A DNA stretch of 64,000 nucleotides. Source: Panicum virgatum (taxonomy: Eukaryota; Streptophyta; Magnoliopsida; Poales; Poaceae). The number at the start of each line of letters is the position of its first letter. Positions within the stretch are counted from its first letter, which is position 1. Positions 32,490-42,499 of the stretch are shown one piece after another. Both the position numbers and the translations under genes were made by a program. Where the stretch lies: contig NC_053137.1 in assembly GCF_016808335.1 (NCBI RefSeq), positions 49,591,781 to 49,655,780 of the forward strand. Reading direction: 5' to 3'. The notes under the pieces were generated by a model. The model made no database searches. It saw only the letters and a list, made by a program, of their open reading frames with translations, and had not been told where the DNA came from.

Positions 32490-35400
32490 TCACTGATGTA
32501 AGTATCTAATACCCATAGATCTCATGTGCGCCTCATGCTTTGGTTGTGGGAGAGGCTTCGTCAACGGATCAGCAACGTTTGAATCCGTGTGCACCTTGCA
32601 AACCTTCACATCACCTCTCTCAACAAAGTTACGGATGAGGTGATACTTTCGCAGTATATGTCTGGACTTCTTAGTTGTTCTAGGCTCCTTTGCTAGTGCA
32701 ACGGCACCACTATTATCACAATAGAGGTCCACTGGACTGGACGCACTAGGAACAACACCCAAGTCAGAAACAAACTTTCTGATCCAAACAGCTTCTTTTG
32801 CAGCTTCGGAAGCTGCAATATACTCGGCCTCTGTCGTCGAATCAGCCACCGTATCTTGCTTGGAACTCTTCCAGCTCACTGCCCCACCATTGAGGCAGAA
32901 AACAAAACCGGATTGCGATTTGGAGTCATCTTTGTCTGTTTGAAAACTAGCATCGGTGTAACCCTTTACAAGGAGCTCATCTTCGCCTCCAAATATTAGG
33001 AACATATCCTTAGTTCTTCTCAAGTACTTAAGGATACTCTTTACAATTGTCCAGTGAGGTTCACCGAAATCTGACTGATACCTGCTCGTAACACTTAGAG
33101 CAAAGGAAACATCTGGGCGCGTGCAAAGCATAGCATACATGATTGACCCTATGGCTGAAGCATAAGGAATCGTACTCATCCTCTTTTGCTCATCAGGTGT
33201 CGTAGCACACTGACTCTTGCTTAGAGTAATGCCATGTGACATTGGCAAGAAACCTTTCTTGGAATCTTGCATATTGAACCGATTCAATATCTTGTCAATG
33301 TACGTGTCTTGGCTCAATCCAATTAGCCTTTTTGATCTATCTCTATAGATCCTAATACCCAGAATATAAGCCGCCTCTCCTAAATCCTTCATCGAAAAAC
33401 TCTTTTTCAATGAGGTTTTAACGGCTTCAAGCATTGGAATATCATTTCCGATCAGTAATATGTCATCCACATATAGGACCAGAAACACAAGTGCGCTCCC
33501 ACTAGCCTTTTTGTAAACACAAGGCTCATCTTCATTCTTGATGAAGCCAAACCCTTTGACTACTTCATCAAAACGAATATTCCAACTCCGAGATGCTTGC
33601 TTCAATCCATAGATGGACCTCTGAAGCTTACATATTTTCCTAGCATTTTTAGGATCGACAAAACCTTCAGGCTGTGTCATATACACATCCTCACTTAGAT
33701 GTCCATTAAGAAAAGCGGTTTTGACATCCATTTGCCATATCTCATAGTCATAATATGCGGCAATTGCTAGGAGAATCCGAACAGACTTTAGCATTGCGAC
33801 GGGCGAAAAGGTTTCCTCATAGTCAACACCTTGAATTTGTCGGAAACCTTTCGCCACCAATCGTGCCTTATAGATGTGAACATTTCCATCCATGTCTAAT
33901 TTTTTCTTAAAAATCCACTTACAGTCGACAGGTCTTACACTGTCAATCTGATCGACCAAGTTCCAAACTTGATTATCATGCATGGATTTTAACTCGGACT
34001 CCATGGCTTCAAGCCATTTGTCGGAGTCAGGTCCCAGCATTGCTTCTTTGTAGGTCAAGGGCTCATCATTTTCCATCAATAATACATGGCGCTCCTCTGT
34101 AATAAGGAGGTTGAGCTTGTCAGTAGCGCGACGTGCCCTTATAGACCTTCGTGGGGCTGGTGCCTCAACTACGGGTTGTGCAACATCTTGCACATCCCGT
34201 GGATCTTCAGTGGGTGCTGAAACAGTTTCAGGTGTTTCCTGAATTTCTTCAAGTTGCACCTTGCTCCCACTAAATCCTTTTGAGAGAAACTCCTTTTCTA
34301 AGAAAACACCATTGCGAGCGACAAACACTTTGCCTTCCGCCTTATTGTAAAAATAATATCCTTTGGTTTCCCTAGGATACCCCACAAAGAAACATTTGTC
34401 TGACTTTGGAGTAAGCTTATCTGACATCAAACGTTTGACATAAGCCTCACATCCCCAAACTTTGAGAAAAGATAATCCGGGACGCTTCCCAGTCCATATC
34501 TCATATGGTGTCTTCTCAACAGACGTACTTGGAACCCTATTCAGTGTGAACGCAGCAGTTTCAAGAGCATAACCCCAAAATGACAATGGAAGATCAGCTT
34601 GGCTCATCATGGACCTAACCATGTCCAACAAGGTTCGGTTCCTCCGTTCGGATACCCCATTCCATTGAGGCGTTCCGGGCGGAGTTAGCTGCGGAATAAT
34701 TCCACATTGCTTCAAATGATCACCAAATTCAAGGCTCAAATATTCTCCTCCACGATCAGATCGCAGAAATTTAATTGTCTTGCCTAATTGATTTTGTACT
34801 TCATTTTGAAATTCTTTGAACTTTTCAAACGATTCAGACTTGTGCCTCATTAAGTAGATATAGCCATATCTACTAAAGTCATCAGTGAAAGTAATGAAGT
34901 ACTGAAAACCACCTCTGGCTATTGAGCTCATTGGTCCACATACATCGGTATGTACAAGTCCCAACAAGTCACTCGCCCTCTCACTCTGACCAGTGAAAGG
35001 CGCTTTGGTCATCTTTCCAAGCAAACAAGACTCACATGTGTCAAATGATTCAAAATCAAATGAGCTTAATAATCCATCTTTATGGAGTTGTTCAATGCGC
35101 TTCTCATTTATATGACCTAAGCGACAATGCCAAATAAAAGTGGGATTCAAATCATTTGGTCTAAGCCTCTTAGTATTAATGTTACAGACAGATTTATCCT
35201 CAAGATCAAGAACATATAATCCATTCACCAATGGACAATGAGCATAAAAAATACCATTGCAAAAGATAGAACAACGTTTGTTCTCAATTACAATCTTAAA
35301 ATCACCAACTTCTTCCAAACATGAAGAAGAAATAATGTTCTTGCTCAAAGCAGGAATGCAATAACAATTATTTAATTCCAAAACTAATCCGGAGGGTAGA

Positions 35401-36470
35401 GACAAGTGGTAGGTGCCGACCGCCAACACCGCAACCTTTGCGCCATTGCCGACCCGAACGTCCAACTCGCCTCTTGCAAATCTTCTAGTCTCACTTAGAC
35501 CCTGCAACGATTTGCAAGTGTGAATCATCGATCCAGTATCAAATACCCATGATTCACTAGAAGATAATGCAATATTTATTTCTATAACATTTATACCTGA
35601 AGTGGAAGTCTCACTTCCCTTCTTCTTCTTCTTTTCTTCCAAGTACTTCTTGCAGTTCCTAGACCAATGTCCCTTTTCATGACAGTGGAAGCATTCATCT
35701 TCAGAAGTAGGGCCAGATTTGGCCTTAGGTGCTGGCTTTAGCTTAGAGCCTGAGGACTCACCACCGGAACTCTTTTCCTTGCCTTTACCTTTGGGATTAG
35801 GAGGCGTCCAACGCTTCCTCTTTTTGTTCCCCTTCTGAATCATCATCACATGATTGGGATTCTTCTTAATGCTCTCCTCTGCTGTTTTTAGCATCCCATG
35901 CAACTCACTCAATGTTTTATCCAAGCCATTCATCTGAAAGTTCATGATAAAAGGCTCATAGCTCGCCGGGAGCGACTGGAGAATAACATCAGTAGCCAAG
36001 TCTTGGTGAAGTTCAGAACCAAGTCTATCCAAAGTCTCAATGTAACCAATCATTTTGATCACATGAGGACTGACTGGGCTACCTTCTGCCAGCTTGCACG
36101 CAAACAAGGATTTTGAGATATTGAACCTCTCAGTCCTGGCTTGGTTCTGAAACATCCCACGCAGCCCCTCGATCATGGTATGAGCATCCGCATGCTCATA
36201 CTGCTTCTGCAGATCAGGGGACATGGTGGCGAGCATCAGACAGCTGACATCAAGTGAGTCATTGCAGTGCTTCTCATAAGCTCTGCGATCAGCAGCAGTT
36301 GCATTGTCAGGGAGATCATCAGGATATGGCTGCTCAAGAACATACTCCTTTTTCTCTTGCCTGAGAACAATTCTCAGGTTGCGGTACCAATCAATAAAGT
36401 TTGTTCCATTCAACTTTTCTTTCTCAAGAACAGAACGCAAATTGAAAGCGGAATTGTTATTGGCAGACAT
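32490..36470 (-). CDS. gag-pol: Copia Gag-Pol polyprotein (element B)
   Basis: 1326 codons from a true ATG. Gag is followed by a CCHC knuckle at residues ~260-273 (CFHCHEKGHWSRNC), protease DTG at ~311-313, integrase with the HCRLGH...CESCLLGK zinc site and an RSDRGGEY catalytic segment, a Pro-rich spacer, RT with YVDDILLIGND near residue 1000, and RNase H with TEAEYIAA near 1210 and DLYCDNSGA further on. No stop or frameshift interrupts it. It is the only Copia copy here with both an intact start and all enzymes, so it is the best candidate for an autonomous element and a possible helper for element C. Confidence 0.95.
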   Translation of the reverse strand: MSANNNSAFNLRSVLEKEKLNGTNFIDWYRNLRIVLRQEKKEYVLEQPYPDDLPDNATAADRRAYEKHCNDSLDVSCLMLATMSPDLQKQYEHADAHTMIEGLRGMFQNQARTERFNISKSLFACKLAEGSPVSPHVIKMIGYIETLDRLGSELHQDLATDVILQSLPASYEPFIMNFQMNGLDKTLSELHGMLKTAEESIKKNPNHVMMIQKGNKKRKRWTPPNPKGKGKEKSSGGESSGSKLKPAPKAKSGPTSEDECFHCHEKGHWSRNCKKYLEEKKKKKGSETSTSGINVIEINIALSSSESWVFDTGSMIHTCKSLQGLSETRRFARGELDVRVGNGAKVAVLAVGTYHLSLPSGLVLELNNCYCIPALSKNIISSSCLEEVGDFKIVIENKRCSIFCNGIFYAHCPLVNGLYVLDLEDKSVCNINTKRLRPNDLNPTFIWHCRLGHINEKRIEQLHKDGLLSSFDFESFDTCESCLLGKMTKAPFTGQSERASDLLGLVHTDVCGPMSSIARGGFQYFITFTDDFSRYGYIYLMRHKSESFEKFKEFQNEVQNQLGKTIKFLRSDRGGEYLSLEFGDHLKQCGIIPQLTPPGTPQWNGVSERRNRTLLDMVRSMMSQADLPLSFWGYALETAAFTLNRVPSTSVEKTPYEIWTGKRPGLSFLKVWGCEAYVKRLMSDKLTPKSDKCFFVGYPRETKGYYFYNKAEGKVFVARNGVFLEKEFLSKGFSGSKVQLEEIQETPETVSAPTEDPRDVQDVAQPVVEAPAPRRSIRARRATDKLNLLITEERHVLLMENDEPLTYKEAMLGPDSDKWLEAMESELKSMHDNQVWNLVDQIDSVRPVDCKWIFKKKLDMDGNVHIYKARLVAKGFRQIQGVDYEETFSPVAMLKSVRILLAIAAYYDYEIWQMDVKTAFLNGHLSEDVYMTQPEGFVDPKNARKICKLQRSIYGLKQASRSWNIRFDEVVKGFGFIKNEDEPCVYKKASGSALVFLVLYVDDILLIGNDIPMLEAVKTSLKKSFSMKDLGEAAYILGIRIYRDRSKRLIGLSQDTYIDKILNRFNMQDSKKGFLPMSHGITLSKSQCATTPDEQKRMSTIPYASAIGSIMYAMLCTRPDVSFALSVTSRYQSDFGEPHWTIVKSILKYLRRTKDMFLIFGGEDELLVKGYTDASFQTDKDDSKSQSGFVFCLNGGAVSWKSSKQDTVADSTTEAEYIAASEAAKEAVWIRKFVSDLGVVPSASSPVDLYCDNSGAVALAKEPRTTKKSRHILRKYHLIRNFVERGDVKVCKVHTDSNVADPLTKPLPQPKHEAHMRSMGIRYLHQ

Positions 36471-37880
36471 GATCTACAACATTAAAGTAAAGCAAGATTT
36501 CAGCACTAAGTTTATGTAAAGACTTTCATTAACTGATTTAACAAAAGACAACCTACTATATCAAAGTCATCTTCCCTCTAATGACATATAGTGGTTCAAG
36601 ATCCATAATCACTAAAATTCTAGTGAGCTTTAGCATCACGGCTAGAAAAGTAGTGATACAGGTAAGTAACAAATTACTAATCACATCTCTATGCGACTCT
36701 TGTTTGTTGGGTGGCATCCAATGCCCCGGCCCCAACCCTATGCCTTAAAGCCCAAAACTGTTTTGATAGCTTTGCTGAGTAAACCAATACTATGCTTGTG
36801 AATGTCCGACATCCACCCTATACAAAAGTGATAGCTAAGGGTAGTCTACTTTGGTAAACCTACCACACAACGATCAAAATTTATAGGTGCAGCTATTGGT
36901 AAAAGGCATCAAAAACTCAAACTTTTCTGAGGGAAGCTATTCTATCATGATTAAAGCATCCACCATATGTAAAAGCATGAAAGAATAGTATGACAGGAAA
37001 ATAAATATCACAGGCATATAATCATATTATATTGTGAATAGTATGGCCTCTTGCATCACAATGGGTTCCATCGCCATGGCTCCAAGGTGACCTCCATTGC
37101 CATCCGTCCTGTCTTGTGGTGATCATCATCGCCATCATGATTGAAGCCTCCATGAAAAGATACTAAGCTACTACATCTAATAGCTAGTGAAATAATTACA
37201 TGAGGATTCAAACATCACAAGTCGACACGCAGGTCGTTATACAATAATGGTGCAACCTCAACCCGGTTGTGTTAACTTGCGACACGCAGGTCGCACAAAT
37301 CATCACATACATCATCACATGACATTGAGGCCATACCATTCACATCACACCCTGCAAAAACAAGTTAGGCGTACGACGTGTTCTACCAAAGTAGCGCTTG
37401 GGAAGCCGCTACAGCGAGAAAGCAACGGCGGCCCCGCTGGCCGGTCACGGAATTACACAGATCGCATCTATGGAATCCCTATGAAAATCTCATCAGAGTG
37501 ATCGCATCACCTCAAATCCGAGCCATTCATAATGCCTCAATTTTCACTAGGTCAATCACCTTGACCGTGCAAACTTTGCACTTGAGAAGACTGCATCTAC
37601 ACATGACCTTGATCTGTTGGTTCAATCTGCTGACTATGCACACAGTTAGTCCCGATGGTGATTCCAGCCGGTAGGGACATGTCGTATGCATAACAGAGAA
37701 AGAACACAAACTAATCTTTTGTCATATGCCGCGCAATCAACTCGCTCCAGTTTTAACCCCTTATGACCAATTGATCTAATCAAACCGTGCAAAAGTAATA
37801 GATCCAATCTACTACAACAACATATCACCTATATGCAAAAGATCCAGACCAAAAACTACGCAAGATGGCTCTGGTACCAC

Positions 37881-38365
37881 TGTAGGGAAACGGGTAGGCT
37901 ACGCTAGCATCACTACCGCATAAACCCAAGATACTTGCGAGTAGAAGATCATAGATCGTTACCACTAGACGCGCAGCGCAGCGGAAGAAGTCGCGCGTCG
38001 ATGTAGAGGAAGTAGTCGATCACGTCCCACGAACCGAGCTCCTCGTACTTGATCCCAGCAGCCGATCAGCGCAACAGTCGCAGCAGCGCCTCCACGGAGT
38101 CCACACGTACGGGGATGAAACGCCGGGCGTCGGTGTGCTAGCACCGCACGCACGGCAAGGGCGGCGGCCGAGAGAGAGGGGCGGCGGCTAGGGAGGTGGC
38201 GCGGCTCAGGTCATCGCCCCCCTAGCCCCTCCCTCATATATATAGGGCGTACTAATGGGCTTCTATCTCATAGGCCCATTAGTAACCCTAATCCCTCTTG
38301 GATCAATATCCACTTGGGCCTTTAAACCGTATTGTGATGATGGGCTCTTGGGCATATCACCAACA
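37881..38365 (-). repeat. 5' LTR of element B
   Basis: 485 bp. It contains a TATATATATA run near 38236-38244 suitable for a minus-strand promoter, and differs at one base from the shared LTR. Confidence 0.93.
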
Positions 38366-40288
38366 CTTTAGGTCTCTGTTCGCTGCCATGCATGTGACCC
38401 CGGCGCTGTACGCGGCCGTAACCTGACGGCTGATGAAGCTTCGGTGTGAATGTGCCATGGTGAGGTTGGAAACTATCTGAATGTGCCATGGTGAGGTTGG
38501 AAACTATCTGTCGTATGGTCGTAGCTCGTAAAGGTGGTCGTGACAACTGACAAGAGACAAAAGCGAAGCTACGGTCGATCGCTGTGGCGAAGGCTCCGCC
38601 TGGGAGCAGCCGGCCGGCAACAATTACCAGCAGAACCTTTCGTTTCTTTCAACAACCTTGTAGTACTTGCCTTGCGCTGGTCATCCGAAATTTGTAGCAG
38701 TTGGGTCGTCGTCCTATGCTGCACGTCGCTGCCCTCCACTGATTTCGAGCTATATACAGAACTAGTTGGACCTCAGCGGACAGCGGGCGACCAGCAGCGA
38801 GACGACCCAGCTACGGCGGCCGCGGCCGGCGCCGCGCAGATCGAGCACTCGGCAGGAGCCACGGCGCGGCCGCCGGGCTCCAGGTGGATACTGGAACTGG
38901 AAGCGAGAGTTATCTCTAAGGAATTAATGCCCGTGTAGAGCTGATCCGATCCGAGCACTGACCGACCGCTGCCCGGCTGCCCCGAACCCCTTGCGCTTTT
39001 GGTGCTCGCGCTCGGGTACGGTGCATGTGACCCCGTTTCCAAACATGGCAACCTGATCCTGCTGGCTGCTGCTGAATTGCCGAAACGAATCAGGCATGCC
39101 GCGGCAGTGCGCCATTGCCACACCACACCACGGAACAAGTGACCGCGCATGTGATGGTGAAGCTCCGCGCGCATCATCGACGAGTCTGCTAAAGATCGCC
39201 GTGACAGGACGACCGCACCGATGCAGCAGCTGTTGTTCAACTGGTTTCGTTGACACAATGCAATGCAAGAGGGGTGAGCTAGGTCGGCCGCGGCCGCGGA
39301 CGTTCAGAAAGCTTAATTTGATCGATCAGGGTTTCGCATGACAAAGGAGAGCATACAGATGATCACCCTCGCGGCTTCGTGGCCTTGGATTACACGACCA
39401 AGAATGCTCTGTGAGCCAGTGGCAGGCCGGGTCGCGTGCAGCTCGTTGTTCGGAGTCAGAGACGACGAGTGCACGACACTATGCATGACCACCATACTTG
39501 TGCAGTTGTGCTGTCGTGCAGCGTGGCACGACAACCATCAACAATAACCCTATACCAGCTACTACTGGCTCTGCTCTGTGGATCCATGACGGTTGCACGA
39601 TCAACTATCCACATGGATTAATCACGGACGCAAACGACGCAATCCAATTAATGCAGGTTCTTGCAGTCCAGTGTTGTTCCACAAACAGGACCCTGCTGCG
39701 AGAGCCTGCAGGCACCATGTTTTGGTTTCCTTTACATCGCTCTCCATCATTGCACCCCAGCTACTCGAGATCTCGCTCAGGAACCAGGAAACCATGGTGT
39801 GTGTACAATTGCAGAACAATATAATCAGCAGCATATGTTATAGTACATGGAGATGGAGTACTTTCTTTGGAGTACATTAATTATAGCATTTTCAAGTGTT
39901 AAAATTAATTGTCTGCTTTAGTTTTACTCTGCCTAGTCACACACACACACACACGTACTGTGCTGCGCTCTTTGATTTTTTTTTTTGAAAGAACTGCAGG
40001 AGCACTGCTATGTTATTTAAGAGAGGAGAAGCAAAACCGAAGTGTTTCTGCAGATCAGTCCATCAGAATTCAAAACATATCATGAGGTGCGGAGATTCAC
40101 ACACAGATTGGTCCCACAGATTCCAGCAACAATGCAAGCATGAGATATGAACCAAATTAAAGCTAGGCGATGGGTTTCGTTTCGGTGATACTAGCTTTCA
40201 AGCACGACATGCTCTGACAACGAGCTCCAACTAGAGCTAGCTCCTGCCTGACAAACTAGCACAGGAGCATGCGCCCTCAACCTCATCA
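38366..40288. other. Host DNA with orphan promoter-like copies
   Basis: No complete gene recognised. 38391-38402 and 39024-39035 carry the exact 12-mer CATGTGACCCCG. About 39000-39290 resembles 40790-40970, the promoter of cysteine-rich gene 1, so it is probably a duplicated promoter whose gene is lost. 38448-38509 is a perfect 31-bp tandem duplication. A (CA)n run lies near 39940. Confidence 0.5.
38448..38509. repeat. Perfect 31-bp tandem duplication
   Basis: Two adjacent identical 31-bp units, beginning GAATGTGCCATGG and ending AAACTATCT, next to the retroelement border. Confidence 0.9.
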
Positions 40289-40564
40289 TCAATAATCAAC
40301 CAGCGCTCCGAGGCAAGCCGCCGCGAGGCACTCACCGCAGCAGTCGTCGCCAGCGCCGCCGTTGCAGCAGTCGTCGCCGGGGCCGCCGCTCTGGCCGGCG
40401 GCGTGGCCGTGGGCGGGTGGCAGGCAGGCGCCGCGGTAGCGACAGAGGCAGAGGCAGCAGGCCATGAGCGAGGCGGCCAGGGCCAGGGCCGCGATCACGC
40501 ACGCGAGCGCCAGCAGCCACAGCGGGCAGGCGCCGAGGTGCCCGAGGTGCACCGTCCTTGCCAT
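40289..40564 (-). CDS. Small cysteine-rich single-pass membrane protein 1
   Basis: 91 residues from a single exon. A short N-terminus with GHLGACPLWL leads into one membrane helix (about residues 14-36), followed by a CCLCLC cluster and a Gly-rich tail with CC pairs; 13 cysteines in all. Residues 8-24 align with the paralogue at 41502-41762 (GH-x-GA-x-PLWL-x-x-LACV), which supports a real coding gene. Upstream on the minus strand lie a TATA-like TGCTATATC (about 40720) and the CGGGGTCACATG motif at 40825-40814. The family is unknown to me. The Cys pairs on one side of a membrane could bind metal, be lipidated or form disulphides; nothing here decides. Confidence 0.65.
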   Translation of the reverse strand: MARTVHLGHLGACPLWLLALACVIAALALAASLMACCLCLCRYRGACLPPAHGHAAGQSGGPGDDCCNGGAGDDCCGECLAAACLGALVDY

Positions 40565-41501
40565 CCCGGCGACGAGTGGTCGCCGGATCGCAGGCAGTAC
40601 TAAAGTAGTAGCTGGCTAGAGACGAGGTGGGGAGCGAAGCTGCGAACGCGAACGGAGAACAGCGCTAGCTCTCTTGCTGCCTTGCGCGGCTAGCTAGCTA
40701 GTAGACGTAGTAGATATAGCAGGCTGGCAGGCACTGATGGTCTGGATACTGATAATGGCGCAGCGGGGGGGCAGTCGCCGAGCCCTTTGCGCGCCTTCCG
40801 CGTGCCGTGAGCGCATGTGACCCCGTTGCCGGAAATGGCGACCCGCCGTGCCGCGGCAGAGCCATGGGAGCGGAGCGCAGAACGGGCAATGTGATGGTGA
40901 TGCCTCCAAGCAGGCACCATGTAAAAGTTCAATGCAGTGTGAAAAGGGGCTCTGAAACGACACGGCCCTGGCTTATTCATTGCTTGAGCCCGATTCTCAT
41001 CGCGCCAATTTAATCAACTGTTTTTCTATTTAATTAACATGTTCGTTTAAACTGGTTAGTGTAGCTAAAGCTATGCGCCAAGAAAAAGCAAGCATTACGC
41101 CTGCTGGATCAAGTATCAAGCCGAACACCCTTCACAAAAATAGCGAGCCCAACAACAAGTTCCCTCACACACACTGGAGGACGTCGGAGCCCATACACCG
41201 TCGAGTCTGTAAACAAGTACTAAATAATAAGGAAATAAGGAAACAAACTATACTAAAGAAAACACAGGTATCCATCCTAAAATGGAAAAAAGAGCGTATA
41301 TATTAGGGCTATACGGATTCGAAAAACGGATTGTTATCGAGATATTCCCCACGATGTCGTCCATTCAATGCCAGATCGTTGCACGTTTGGCAGTACGGGC
41401 ACTACTCTCCGGCTTATGCAATGCAACAACTCGATCCGTTCAAAAAAAAAAAAACAACTCGATGACGAGCCTTTCAGAAGCAGGCCACGCAGATCTCGCA
41501 G
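40565..41501. other. Promoter of cysteine-rich gene 1 and spacer
   Basis: 40565-40970 is the likely 5' UTR and promoter. 41000-41500 is AT-rich spacer without a recognised feature. Confidence 0.45.
40814..40825 (-). promoter_or_regulatory. CGGGGTCACATG motif, cysteine-rich gene 1
   Basis: Exact 12-mer, 250 bp before the ATG, within a ~180-bp segment that is duplicated at 39000-39290. Confidence 0.5.
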
Positions 41502-41762
41502 CTAGCAGCATCCGACACAATCGCCGCACCCGTCGCAGTCGCAGTCGCCGCCGCCGCAGAAGCACACGCAGCAGCAGTCGTAGCTGCTCCGCCCGCCGCC
41601 GCCGCCGCCGTGGGCGTGGCCCTTGCAGCAGCAGCAGAGGCAGATGGCGAGGACGGCCATGGCCACCAGCACGCACGCGAGCACGACGAGCCACAGCGGC
41701 CCCGCGCCGACGTGCCCGTCGTGGTAGTGCGGCATCAGGAGCATCCTCCTCGCCGCCTGCAT
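41502..41762 (-). CDS. Small cysteine-rich single-pass membrane protein 2
   Basis: 86 residues, single exon. N-terminal GHVGAGPLWLVVLACV shares its core with gene 1 and enters one membrane helix (about residues 20-40). CLCCCC follows at the membrane face, then a His/Gly-rich linker (GHAHGGGGGG) and a C-terminal run with CCCVCFC and CDCDGCGDCVGCC; 17 cysteines in total. Alternative ATGs at codons 7 and 10 are possible starts. The dense C-x-C and CC spacing recalls metal-binding proteins such as metallothioneins, but the membrane helix is not a metallothionein feature. Same strand and ~0.9 kb from gene 1, so a tandem pair. Confidence 0.62.
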   Translation of the reverse strand: MQAARRMLLMPHYHDGHVGAGPLWLVVLACVLVAMAVLAICLCCCCKGHAHGGGGGGRSSYDCCCVCFCGGGDCDCDGCGDCVGCC

Positions 41763-42130
41763 CTTGTGCGCGCGAGAGGACTGACGAGGTAGACCGTGAG
41801 GCCGGCGGCCGGGACACCGCCCCTGGCCTTCCGATGGATCTCACCTGCAGGATCGAATCGGCACGAGAGATCGTGTCCCCGGCACGTCGTCGTCTTCTCC
41901 TGTCACGTTACAATACTCTCCGGACGCGCGCCTTTGGCTTTATAGTCCCAAGCACCCCGACGGCAGTCATGGCTCCGGCTCGTATGCGGCTTCTGCGTAT
42001 AGATGGAAACCCCCCGCACGCATGCCATGCTTACTTACAAGCTGCTGCTGCTGCTACACGACTAGCAGTTCTTTCTATAAATGTGGTTCGAGTCCATACT
42101 GTACTTGTACATACATGCCATGCTTGACTG

Positions 42131-42499
42131 CCCCGGCCCAAGATCATTGGCTGAATGGACAAGCACCTAAAGATTTGGCTCCGGATTGTTACAGGTGGGC
42201 ATGGCGGAAGAACATTTCTGTTGTAAAAGCTATGGACCAGCGCGGGTGGATGCGGGGTCTCAGAAGAATGGATACTGAGCGAGCTTTAACACAGTTTGTT
42301 CATCTATGGACACAACTTCAGACCATTTGCCTCCATCCTTCCCAACCTGACACAATTAAATGGAGATTTACAGCTGATGGTAACTTCACTGTAAAATCTG
42401 CTTATAGGGTCCAGTTTTGGGGAGCCTGTGTATCTGAACTGTTGGGGTCAATTTGGAAGACAAAGGTTGAAAACAAATGCCGCTTCTTCACTTGGCTCC
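42131..42499 (+). mobile_element. LINE fragment, 5' truncated, first part
   Basis: Open plus-strand frame encoding the end of a plant L1-type ORF2, including the zf-RVT region (DTIKWRFTADGNFTVKSAY...CRFFTWLL). It is interrupted at 42499 by Gypsy element D and resumes at 50439. Confidence 0.82.

Larger units (their letters stand above)
31055..38365 (-). mobile_element. Complete Copia element B
   Basis: 7311 bp with identical-length 485-bp LTRs at 31055-31539 and 37881-38365, an initiator-Met-type primer-binding site at 37880-37867, a ~1.4-kb leader, an uninterrupted gag-pol, a ~950-bp 3' region and a polypurine tract next to the left LTR. One LTR mismatch by eye means a very recent insertion or duplication. 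Host DNA resumes at 38366 (CTTTA). No partner duplication can be checked, because the left side is element A. Confidence 0.93.

Noticed and set aside
20895..38370. Test for one target duplication around the whole C-A-B cluster
   Set aside because: The left flank CCGCC and right flank CTTTA do not match, so the cluster did not insert as a single unit, in contrast to the H/F composite.
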